Source: Bacteroidia bacterium
GTDB lineage: Bacteria > Bacteroidota > Bacteroidia > Bacteroidales > Dysgonomonadaceae
Length of the DNA stretch: 64,000 nt
Assembly: GCA_030538215.1 (NCBI GenBank)
Contig: JAUNUM010000002.1
Span: forward strand, 1-64,000
Direction: 5' to 3'
Shown: positions 51,944 to 61,600 of the stretch, in pieces
Numbering within the stretch: the first letter of the stretch is position 1
How the letters are laid out: every line of letters begins with the position of its first letter
Position numbers and translations under genes: made by a program
The notes under the pieces: generated by a model
The model's input: only the letters and a program-made list of their open reading frames with translations
Told to the model about the DNA's origin: nothing
Database searches by the model: none

Positions 51944-53482
51944 ATGCTCGTTAAAGTGTTTGGTGCCGCAGTTCAAGGCATCAACGCCACGCTTATTACT
52001 ATTGAAGTTAATGTTACAAAAGGAATCAAATTCTTTCTGGTAGGTCTTCCCGATGCATCGGTAAAGGAGGCGCACGAAAGAATAGTATCTGCCATTCAAG
52101 TAAACGGCTTTAAATTCCCTCGCCAGCAAATTGTAATTAACATGTCTCCTGCCGATATTCGAAAGGAAGGATCGGATTATGATTTGCCCTTAGCAATGGG
52201 TATTTTGGCAGCTTCCGAAACCATTAAGAGTGATAAATTATCGGATTACCTCATCATGGGCGAGTTATCGCTCGATGGAAATATCCTGCCCATAAAAGGC
52301 GCTCTTCCCATAGCCATAATGGCAAAAGAAAACGGTTTTAAAGGTTTTATTCTTCCTACGGAAAATGCGAAAGAAGCCGCCGTGGTAGAAGGATTGGATG
52401 TTTATGGCGTAGAGAATATTCGCCAAGTTATCGGTTTTGCCAACGATGAACTTGAGCTCGAAAAGATGATTGTAGATATTGAACAGGAGTTTTTGTTCAG
52501 TCAGACCAATTTTGAGTTCGATTTTAGCGATGTAAAAGGACAAGAAAACGTGAAGCGTGCACTGGAAGTGGCTGCTGCCGGTGGACATAATATTATTATG
52601 GTTGGTCCTCCAGGCGCGGGAAAATCGATGATGGCAAAACGAATGCCGTCAATTCTTCCACCTTTTACTATGGAAGAAGCTCTCGAAACCACAAAAATTC
52701 ACAGCGTTGCCGGAAAATTAGAAAAAAGCATATCGCTTATGTCTCGAAGGCCATTTCGATCGCCACATCATACTATCAGCGATGTCGCCATGGTTGGTGG
52801 CGGAACTTATCCACAGCCCGGTGAAATCAGCTTGGCACACAACGGAGTTTTATTTCTGGATGAACTGCCCGAATTTAATCGCAGCGTTCTCGAAGTTATG
52901 CGCCAACCGTTGGAAGATAGGCAAATAACTATTTCGCGTGCAAAGTTTTCGGTAGAATATCCGGCCAGTTTTATGTTGGTATCAGCCATGAACCCCTGTC
53001 CATGTGGCTATTATAATCATCCCGATAGAGAGTGTGTTTGTCCGGGTGGAGCCGTTCAAAAATACCTGAACAAAATCTCCGGGCCTTTATTGGATAGAAT
53101 TGATATCCACATTGAAATTGTACCTGTTCCGTTCGAAAAAATATCCGACCGAACTCCCGCAGAACATAGCTCCGAAATTGTAAAACGTGTGGTAAAAGCC
53201 CGACAAATACAAGCAGAACGATTCAAAAATGTATCCGGTATATACTGCAACGCACAAATGACATCGAAAATGCTGCACAAGTACGCCGCTCCCGATGCCG
53301 CCGGATTACAATTACTCAAAACCGCCATGGATAGGCTCAATCTTTCCGCACGAGCTTACGACCGTATCTTAAAAGTTTCTCGCACCATTGCCGATTTAAA
53401 CAGCGATGAAAAGGTTCTTCCCGCTCATTTGGCAGAAGCCATAAACTATCGGAACTTGGATAGGGAGAGTTGGGCCGGATAG
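51944..53482 (+). CDS. YifB/ComM family Mg-chelatase-like AAA ATPase
   Basis: 512 aa. It has an N-terminal Lon-protease-like (ChlI) domain (VKVFGAAVQGINATLITIEV), the AAA+ core with Walker A GPPGAGKSMMAKR and Walker B VLFLDELPEF, a Cys cluster in NPCPCGYYNHPDRECVC, and the Mg-chelatase C-terminal domain (LSARAYDRILKVSRTIADL). ComM is a branch-migration helicase used in natural transformation in other bacteria; the role here is inferred from family. It starts four bases after the previous gene. Confidence 0.93.
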   Translation: MLVKVFGAAVQGINATLITIEVNVTKGIKFFLVGLPDASVKEAHERIVSAIQVNGFKFPRQQIVINMSPADIRKEGSDYDLPLAMGILAASETIKSDKLSDYLIMGELSLDGNILPIKGALPIAIMAKENGFKGFILPTENAKEAAVVEGLDVYGVENIRQVIGFANDELELEKMIVDIEQEFLFSQTNFEFDFSDVKGQENVKRALEVAAAGGHNIIMVGPPGAGKSMMAKRMPSILPPFTMEEALETTKIHSVAGKLEKSISLMSRRPFRSPHHTISDVAMVGGGTYPQPGEISLAHNGVLFLDELPEFNRSVLEVMRQPLEDRQITISRAKFSVEYPASFMLVSAMNPCPCGYYNHPDRECVCPGGAVQKYLNKISGPLLDRIDIHIEIVPVPFEKISDRTPAEHSSEIVKRVVKARQIQAERFKNVSGIYCNAQMTSKMLHKYAAPDAAGLQLLKTAMDRLNLSARAYDRILKVSRTIADLNSDEKVLPAHLAEAINYRNLDRESWAG

Positions 53483-53564
53483 CGGCGACGAGGTAATCAG
53501 GCGATTGAGAGGCTGATCGAAAGAGAGGATAGGAAGACCTTTGCGACTAAAAAATGGCGTTATC

Positions 53565-53593
53565 TTTGTCAAAGCTTTGAGCTTTGACAAAGT
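53565..53593. terminator. Hairpin between convergent genes (TTTGTCAAAG family)
   Basis: CTTTGTCAAAGCT pairs perfectly with AGCTTTGACAAAG around a 3-base loop. It separates the ComM-like gene from the convergent giant secreted-protein gene. No strong T-run is present. Confidence 0.5.
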
Positions 53594-53657
53594 TAATCAC
53601 TTTAGATTAAAACATCATAAATAGTTAAGACACAGCATCAATCCTGCAGTACCCAAC

Positions 53658-56600
53658 TTAATTTACTACCCTTTTTACTTCATTTACCGTTTTCCCGATA
53701 ACTTTCACTACATACACGCCCTGTATAGGGATATTGAGATATTCTGTGGTTTTCGCTTTCACAGCACGTTGTGCCGACAGTCTGCCGCCGGCATCATAAA
53801 CATACGCCGTGCAGTTTTCGTCGGAGTGATTCACCACTGATATGATACGATCATGTGCAAATACTTCTACCGATGAAAGCACATTAGAAATGGCAGCTTC
53901 CGATACCACGCGAAAGCGATTACCTGCATCGCCCTTATATCCCGAAACCATAACCTCAACACCATTGCGAATGGGTATAAGCTGTTTACTACGCAAATCG
54001 CGAAGATATAGGCGACGAGTTTCCACATCCGGTGTTACTGCAAAATTCACCGTATAATTTTCGTTGGCATCGGCAACGAAACTAAACTCCGTTCCCACCA
54101 TATCGGGAACGGTGGCAACTTGAAGTTTGCTGTTATCCGTCCCGATTACATACAACTGAGCAATACCCGTTTCAAGCATTTTTGTTCCATCCCAACCATT
54201 ATCGAAACCACCTGTGGTAGAAGGATTCTCGAAAAGCCATACACGATCGGCAGACCGGGAGCCAATCACATCCATTACCAAATATGGATTTTGCGATGTA
54301 GAGACGGTGTGCACACCGTCTCTACCGGAGCGCCACGCCATACCGTTTACCAAATCGTTTTTCAACAAAGCTCCATAGTTAATCGTCAAAGAAGGGGTTG
54401 TTCCTGTAACCTTTACCATAAAGGCGTGCATGGATGGAATTCTATCGGGTAACCCTGCCGCGCCGGCATTATTGATGGGAACCGCTAAATACGTACCGCT
54501 TTGTATACCTCCGGTTGCACTTGTCACCGGTGTGGAGCCGTTTAGTTTTCGCCACTCGTCGCGTGTGCCGGTATTGAACAAATAAACCGTGCTGTTGATG
54601 CTTCCCGAGAAAGTAAGTCCTGCCGTAGTTATGGGTATGGCTGCCGTATAAGAATTACCGATCAGGTTCATCCCAATATAGTTTACACCACTTGTATAAG
54701 TCAGCGTACGGGGTGTCAAGGGTGTCGTATTTGTTCCGAAATTAATCGTTCTGTTTCCTGTTATCAATTGTCCGGTAAAGGGATAAATAGTAGTTGGAAC
54801 GGTTGTGCTCGTACTGGTTATCTCGTAACCTTCAAACGCATTCAGAGCGGATGTTGCAAGATTGCCGACCCATTTATTACCGTTTATGAACTCATCCCAC
54901 CGGTTAACAGTTAATCCTGTCGTGGGATTGGGAAAAGCAGAAGCCGACAACACCGGTATTCCAAAATATTGCCACTTTTGCGGATAAAAACCGCAGTTGC
55001 AGTTGTAGCCTTTGTTGTAAAACTCAACAGTAGATTGGACATTGCTATTATTAGCAGGATTGGCAAACAAAAGCGTTCCAGTGGATTGATCGGGAGCCGA
55101 TTGTACAATAAGAGTTCCAGCTGTGGTGTTTCCATCTTGTACCGTACCTTCAACGGTTAATTGTTTCCCTGTGGTTACTACTAAATTTTTATCTGATGCA
55201 TTGATTAAACTACCTATAATACGATCTGTATCTAAATGTAGATTGTTTACAGCAGCCGTTCCATAGTTATTCACTGTTGCAAACTCAATATCCTGCCCGG
55301 TTTCGGGTATATATTTGGCAGTCCAATTGTCCAAGTCTGCCCAGTTTTGTTTTGCAGTATCAGTTACTCCATTACCTCCCATCCAATAATTAGTTTTTCC
55401 CCAGACTTTTACAGTTATTTTAAATGTACTGGAACAAATTGAGTTATTGGCTGTCACAGTATAAGTTACAATTTGAGATGACGTAGCAGTATTCGTTAGT
55501 GTTCCTGTTATCGAACTTAAATTACTACCCGAGTTATATCCTGTAATAACAGCTGGGGTTGTTGGAGCACTCCAAGTATAGGTAGTCCCTGAAGGAATTA
55601 CACCATTAACAGCATTTACGGGAGTATAAGAAAATGTTCCTCCCGACACTATTGTTATAGTATAATCATTAACGGTTGGCACAAGATTAAGCTTATAGTC
55701 AATTACTCCATCTACTGAGCTCTGAGTCCCTGCAATATCTTCAAATACGTAAGTAAAATTAATGATAGATTGATTAATATCTACTCCGGTGGTGAAGATA
55801 AGTTTTGCGGGTTCGTATGCTGCAATAGTAAAAGGCAAAGAAGATATAGATATAGGTACTCCATCATAAGCTAACGTTCCATTTGTTTGATTAAGTGTTT
55901 TAATTATCACTTTTTTTCCTATTCCATTATTGAAATTAGGATCATCATCCACTCCATATAAGTCAGGTAACCTATAATTATATGATTTTGATGTTATACA
56001 CACCAATCCCGAAGCATCGGCAGCAATAGGTGGAGATTGGATACCAAAGTTTACATTGGTTTGGCTAGAACCTGCAGAAAAAGATGGAGAAATACCATTT
56101 ATATCTCCGGTAGGAGTTGTTCCTCCTAAGGCTTCACCAGTCCAGAAATAATTGGGATTTAAAGTCGAAGTATTTAGTGTGCCCCCATTAGACACAGTCG
56201 TATTATTTATAATCACTCGTGTACCTCCTGTTGCTCCACTTATACCTGTTATGGTATATGTGCCATCATTATTAATTTTAGTACTGCTTATTACCTTGCC
56301 AGATGCATCAGTTAAAATAGCATATAGCCCACCACTAGCCCCAATATTTGTAGGAGTAGAAATTCCATTTAAACCGGGACCATTATAATCTACAAATACT
56401 TTGCCGGAAATAGTTGGACAAGTTGATGCATTCACCGTAAATGAGGTATAAGATGCGGCAGGACAGCCAGAGCAAGTTGATATTGTTTCTAAATAATAGG
56501 TACCGGGGCCAACTTTTGATGGATCAGCCACCAAAGGGGAACCAATGGTGCTTGTAGTATGCCAAGCATATTTGTAGTTTGCAGCCGTAGCAGTAGGAGT

Positions 56601-58253
56601 GACGGTTCTTAGATCGAATGTAGTGCCCGGACAGATGATTGATCCCGTTGTTGTAGTTGGATTTTGGGGAATAGGACCTTTATTTATTATTGATATATTA
56701 TCTAAATATGGCCAAGCTCCTTCATTAACTGCAAATTCCAACATAGGATTAGCTGAGGCAGTTACCGGAAAAGGAAAGTCAAATGTAACAGAATGTAGTA
56801 TGCTGCGATCTAGAACAGTACCTCCTGAAAAGTTAGTAGCACAGTAACCATTATCTCCATTACAGCCTCCTGTAGGTGGCGTGTATGGATTCCCGTCAAC
56901 TTTAAAATTTGTAATTGTAGAATTGATTTTCATTATTGCTATACGGTCACCTGCGATATCATGTCGATACACTAAATCAAACAAACGAATTCCGCCTAAT
57001 GAAACCTCTACTGTTCTATTTTGATCCAAAAGTGCATTATTTTTCATTCCAAAGGTCATACTATACCCCAGCACATCACCAGGGCAAGCCTTAATCACCT
57101 GTGTCAAAGATGCTTTTGTATATGTTGTAGGATCCATTTGCAAGACAGTATTGCCATTTAAATATGAACCAATACTAATTTGGTCAAATTGATATTGATT
57201 GAATGTCCACTTGTCTATGGATGACAAGAATGTATCGGCAGTATTTGGTGTAAATACATCAAAGCCACCATTACCAACGAGATTTGTACCGCAACATCCG
57301 GCAGGTTTAGATACGGTAAATGCTACAGAAGCGGGGCTATAACAATTGCTTCCGCAAGTGTTAAACATGTACAAATAATAAGTCCCCAGTCTAACATCTA
57401 AGGCCGTTGTTGAAGTATTCACATCTACAGCTTTTGTTGCAGCTGAAGGATTATTTGACACAGTATGCCATTCATATGTATACCCCGCAAGAGGAGTATA
57501 TGGAGCCGCAGCTGTTAAATCAAAAGTAGCGGCATCGCATGACGCCAACGTACCGCTTGTTGTATTGAGAATTGGCCGTGGTACCGCATCATACAAGTAT
57601 ACATTATCAAGTCGTATTTGACGAGAAATACCACCTGTTCGATTATATTCAAATGATAAAGCCCCATTTACATAATTAGGAACATATAAGGTAACTTCAT
57701 GCCAAACATTATTCCAAATAATATTATCAGAAATAGGGCCTTCTTGGGTAAACCGCCGATCAACGATAGATGAAGTAACTCCCGATCCTATGGTAATTTT
57801 TGATTGCGACATTATGCCATTTTCACTGAAAGTAGCAATTATATTACTCCCTAATTTAACATTAAAGGTAAAAGCACCTACATTACCTGCATTATAATAA
57901 AATTTAACTATTTTAGGTGAATTAGGACACGGAGTGGCACTAAGTATAGGAGTAGCCATATAAGATCCTATTCTATCTATAAAAAGATAATCACCATAAA
58001 TGGAAAGATAGTTTTTTTTCCAACCCAAAGTAGCATCCCCTGCAGGATTAAATGTCCAGTCGGTTACTGAAGTTGAATTATTGGCATCTATCGCAAAAGT
58101 TGAATTTCTAATATAATTAGTAGTACAAATGGTATAGTTAACCTGTGCCTGAAGAAAAGAAAAAAACGAAAACACAAAAAGATAAATTATTAAAAAGATG
58201 AGTTTGCTTTGTTCCCCTCTTCTTATAAAGATAACATAATTTATTGTTTTCAT
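53658..58253 (-). CDS. Giant secreted protein with type IX secretion C-terminal domain (paralogue 1)
   Basis: 1531 aa. The start is set at MKTINYVIF (58253), which opens a signal peptide ending FSFLQAQ-VNYT; the frame reads 32 codons further without sense. The mature protein has lectin-like modules in the first ~550 residues, Ig/PKD-like segments (TFDLTAAAPYTPLAGYTYEWH), an SdrD-B-like segment (SGKVFVDYNGPGLNG), a domain starting NYWMGGNGVTD, a long domain nearly identical to the next gene, and a ~75-residue C-terminal domain (SSVEVFAHDRIISVVNHSDEN ... VYVVKVIGKTVNEVKRVVN) of the Por/type A kind recognised by the T9SS. It is predicted to be surface-attached or released; it is probably an adhesin, with no enzyme domain seen. 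Confidence 0.85.
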   Translation of the reverse strand: MKTINYVIFIRRGEQSKLIFLIIYLFVFSFFSFLQAQVNYTICTTNYIRNSTFAIDANNSTSVTDWTFNPAGDATLGWKKNYLSIYGDYLFIDRIGSYMATPILSATPCPNSPKIVKFYYNAGNVGAFTFNVKLGSNIIATFSENGIMSQSKITIGSGVTSSIVDRRFTQEGPISDNIIWNNVWHEVTLYVPNYVNGALSFEYNRTGGISRQIRLDNVYLYDAVPRPILNTTSGTLASCDAATFDLTAAAPYTPLAGYTYEWHTVSNNPSAATKAVDVNTSTTALDVRLGTYYLYMFNTCGSNCYSPASVAFTVSKPAGCCGTNLVGNGGFDVFTPNTADTFLSSIDKWTFNQYQFDQISIGSYLNGNTVLQMDPTTYTKASLTQVIKACPGDVLGYSMTFGMKNNALLDQNRTVEVSLGGIRLFDLVYRHDIAGDRIAIMKINSTITNFKVDGNPYTPPTGGCNGDNGYCATNFSGGTVLDRSILHSVTFDFPFPVTASANPMLEFAVNEGAWPYLDNISIINKGPIPQNPTTTTGSIICPGTTFDLRTVTPTATAANYKYAWHTTSTIGSPLVADPSKVGPGTYYLETISTCSGCPAASYTSFTVNASTCPTISGKVFVDYNGPGLNGISTPTNIGASGGLYAILTDASGKVISSTKINNDGTYTITGISGATGGTRVIINNTTVSNGGTLNTSTLNPNYFWTGEALGGTTPTGDINGISPSFSAGSSQTNVNFGIQSPPIAADASGLVCITSKSYNYRLPDLYGVDDDPNFNNGIGKKVIIKTLNQTNGTLAYDGVPISISSLPFTIAAYEPAKLIFTTGVDINQSIINFTYVFEDIAGTQSSVDGVIDYKLNLVPTVNDYTITIVSGGTFSYTPVNAVNGVIPSGTTYTWSAPTTPAVITGYNSGSNLSSITGTLTNTATSSQIVTYTVTANNSICSSTFKITVKVWGKTNYWMGGNGVTDTAKQNWADLDNWTAKYIPETGQDIEFATVNNYGTAAVNNLHLDTDRIIGSLINASDKNLVVTTGKQLTVEGTVQDGNTTAGTLIVQSAPDQSTGTLLFANPANNSNVQSTVEFYNKGYNCNCGFYPQKWQYFGIPVLSASAFPNPTTGLTVNRWDEFINGNKWVGNLATSALNAFEGYEITSTSTTVPTTIYPFTGQLITGNRTINFGTNTTPLTPRTLTYTSGVNYIGMNLIGNSYTAAIPITTAGLTFSGSINSTVYLFNTGTRDEWRKLNGSTPVTSATGGIQSGTYLAVPINNAGAAGLPDRIPSMHAFMVKVTGTTPSLTINYGALLKNDLVNGMAWRSGRDGVHTVSTSQNPYLVMDVIGSRSADRVWLFENPSTTGGFDNGWDGTKMLETGIAQLYVIGTDNSKLQVATVPDMVGTEFSFVADANENYTVNFAVTPDVETRRLYLRDLRSKQLIPIRNGVEVMVSGYKGDAGNRFRVVSEAAISNVLSSVEVFAHDRIISVVNHSDENCTAYVYDAGGRLSAQRAVKAKTTEYLNIPIQGVYVVKVIGKTVNEVKRVVN
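54268..54674. repeat. 407-bp block identical to 59268-59674
   Basis: Aligned by eye line by line, this stretch has no mismatch with 59268-59674, while flanking coding sequence on each side is similar but clearly diverged. It is inside paralogue 1 and contains the 28-bp palindrome. Confidence 0.9.
54298..54325. repeat. 28-bp perfect palindrome inside a coding sequence
   Basis: GTAGAGACGGTGTG is followed directly by its exact complement. In the minus-strand frame it encodes RDGVHTVST, between AWRSG and SQNPYLVMD. The same stem is intergenic at 31440-31465. Confidence 0.85.
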
Positions 58254-58654
58254 TGTGTTATGTTTTATATATGATGTATAGTACTTAATCATCTGTTTAT
58301 AAGTTATTATATATCTTACCCACCGCACATTTGGAAGTGCTTCAAACATATGAAGAATAAGAGTTTAGCAATATAAGTCCTGTTTGCACACACATTATTT
58401 TTCTATTATAAACCCTCTACTAAAAAATTGGACACTGTATCTTTCTCTCTCAACTTTATTAACAAATAACCCTTATCCGAAGTTCACAATATTATATAAT
58501 AATAAATACTTACCAATAAAGTAGTTGGCAACTTTCTCTTTTATCTTTTCAAAATCTTTAAATAGTGTTATATTAGAGATACATAACTTCCGATAGTGGT
58601 AGAGATATTATGGTGCAATATCTCTAATTTGTCTTCGAAAATTCGTTATCTAAC
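58254..58654. other. Spacer between the two giant secreted-protein genes
   Basis: About 400 AT-rich bases. It holds the probable promoter of paralogue 1 (58343-58350) and no credible gene. The stop of the second paralogue is at its right end. No strong terminator hairpin was seen for it. Confidence 0.5.
58343..58350 (-). promoter_or_regulatory. -7 element for paralogue 1
   Basis: TATGTTTG on the minus strand fits TAnnTTTG and lies about 90 bases upstream of the ATG at 58253. It suggests the gene has its own promoter apart from the upstream paralogue. Confidence 0.4.
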
Positions 58655-61600
58655 TCAATTTACCACCCTTTTCACTTCATTTACCGTTTGTCCCATAACT
58701 TTCACCACGTACACGCCTTGTATGGGAATGTTGAGGTATTCTGTGGCTTTAGCTTTCACGGCACATTGTGCCGACAGTCTGCCTGATATATCATAAACAT
58801 ATGCCGTACAATTTTCATCAGAGTGATTTATCACGGAAATAATACGATTATTAGCAACTATTTCAACAGATGATGATATTTTATCGACAACAGTAGTTCC
58901 CGATACTACACGAAAACGACTGCCTGTATCACCTTTAATACCCTTTACCATTGCCTTTGTACCGTTACGAATAGGAATAAACTGTTTGCTGTGCAAATCT
59001 CGAAGATAGAGACAACGGCTTTCTATTTCAGCCGTTACATCAAAGACTATGGTGTAATTCTCATCGACATCGGCTACAAAACCGAATTCCGTGCCTGTTA
59101 TATCGGGAACGGTGGCTACCTGAAACTTATCGCCTTCGGCGCCCGAAACGTACAGTTGCACTATTCCGCTTTCAGTAAGTTTGTGTCCGTCCCAACCGTT
59201 ATCGAAGCCACGCGTGGTGGAGGGATTTTCGAAAAGCCAGACACGGTCGGCAGACCGGGAGCCGATTACATCCATTACCAAATATGGATTTTGCGATGTA
59301 GAGACGGTGTGCACACCGTCTCTACCGGAGCGCCACGCCATACCGTTTACCAAATCGTTTTTCAACAAAGCTCCATAGTTAATCGTCAAAGAAGGGGTTG
59401 TTCCTGTAACCTTTACCATAAAGGCGTGCATGGATGGAATTCTATCGGGTAACCCTGCCGCGCCGGCATTATTGATGGGAACCGCTAAATACGTACCGCT
59501 TTGTATACCTCCGGTTGCACTTGTCACCGGTGTGGAGCCGTTTAGTTTTCGCCACTCGTCGCGTGTGCCGGTATTGAACAAATAAACCGTGCTGTTGATG
59601 CTTCCCGAGAAAGTAAGTCCTGCCGTAGTTATGGGTATGGCTGCCGTATAAGAATTACCGATCAGGTTCATCCCGATATAGTTTACACCACTTGTATAAG
59701 TCAGCCTACGGGGTGTTGTTCCGAAATCAATCGTCCTGTTGCCCGTTATCAATTGTCCCGTGAAAGGATAAATAGTAGTTGGAACGGTTGTGCCCGTACT
59801 GGTTATCTCGTAACCTTCAAAAGCATTCAGAGTGGATGTTGCAAGATTGCCGACCCATTTATTGCCGTTTACGAACTCATCCCACCGATTAACAGTTAAT
59901 CCTGTAGTGGGATTGGGGAAAGCAGAAGCCGACAACACCGGTATCCCGAAATATTGCCACTTTTGCGGGTAAATACCACAGTTGCAGTTATAACCTTTGT
60001 TGTAAAACTGCACGGTAGCATTTACGGTTTGCGTTGGAGATGCAGTCGTATAAGCCTCGCTGGTAAACTTCAACGTACCGGTGGATTTGTCGGGTGCCGA
60101 TTGTATCACAAGCGTTCCGGTGCCTGTATTTTGCACCGTTCCGGCAATGGTGAGCATACTGCCGGGTGTTACCGCCAGATTTTTATCCGTGGCATTGATG
60201 AGGTTGCCGATGGTTTTGCCTCCATCAACAACCGGAACGTTCAAGTCGCTTGCCACAGGCCCCTTTTTGGGATCGGCAACATCTGCCGATCCGTTTTTGG
60301 CCGCGGTTGCAAACTCCACATCATCTCCCGGCATCGGTATATGCCCCATACTCCAATTATCCTTTACATCCCACGCGTTAGCAGTTGCCCTGCCTACCCA
60401 CAAATACGGATTGGGACAAACAGGAACTATAAGCGACGAGGCGCCCTCTGCCATTTCTATGGCATCGCAAGGGATGATGGGAGCCGCTTTGTCCATACTT
60501 AACGATTGAATAACGGTTATTTGTGTCGAAGTATCCGAGATATTATTGGGCGCTGTTACCGTAAAAGTCAGCGTTTGTGTGCCGGGAGCCACGGTTATGC
60601 CCGAAACATTCAGAGAACCATCGGCAGTAGCCACAGCTGTACCACTCGAAACACTGTTGGCTACATACGTGAATCCGGCGCCCAAAATCATGTTGGCCAT
60701 AATTCCCTGATAACTGTACGAGGCGTTCGGATTATTAAATGTAAGCACAACCTTTACCTGTCCTCCCTTTTTAATACACGTAATTCCTTCAGCCGGCGCA
60801 AAGCCCAATACCTTCAACGGTTTTTGCGGCGGCACATCGCCGGTTGCCGTCACAACAGTATTTTCGGTGGCGTAATAGGTATCCACGCTTTGGTACGTGT
60901 TGCCATTTCCCATCGTAAGTGTTGCCCGATTATTAAATGTACCCACGGCATTAAACCTTGCTTTTGCTTTTATAACAACGCTTGAACCACCGGGTATGGT
61001 AAAGTTGGTAATTGTGAGCGTTTGCCCGTCGGCATAGGCATTGGCAGTTACACTTGTTCCCAGCAAGCCCGTGAGCGAATTGTCTACCCAATACATTCCG
61101 GCAGGTAAGTTATCGGTTATATTGACTGTTTGCGGAAAACAACGGGTGTTATTGAGCCTGATGCTGTATTCTACCGCTTCGCATGTGAGTGCGGCGGCTT
61201 TGGATACATCTTTTGTAATGGAGACTCCGTCGGCGGGAACAGGCGGCGGAGGCGGCGGACACGAAAATCTAAAATCGTCTAAACCAATATCCTGAGAGTA
61301 ATCTCCTCCCCCGCCGGTAGTAGAGTAGGTAATGTTTATTTCTTTTACCGCCGTAGTAAATTCCACCAGCATTTTCCCCTGCATATCGTCGTATCCGTGC
61401 GGCCCTATATTGGGGTTGGATATGGCGTTATCCGGCAGCGTATAATAACTGCCGTTGCGCAATATGGAAAGTTTGGGTTTTACGGTTGCCGTACCGCAAA
61501 CACCGGTAATGGTTACTTTGTCGTGCCTTCCCTGCCATTCGTCCAAGTCTTTTACGTAGAATGAGACTAATGCGGCGCTTGACATAGTTATTTTAGCTGT

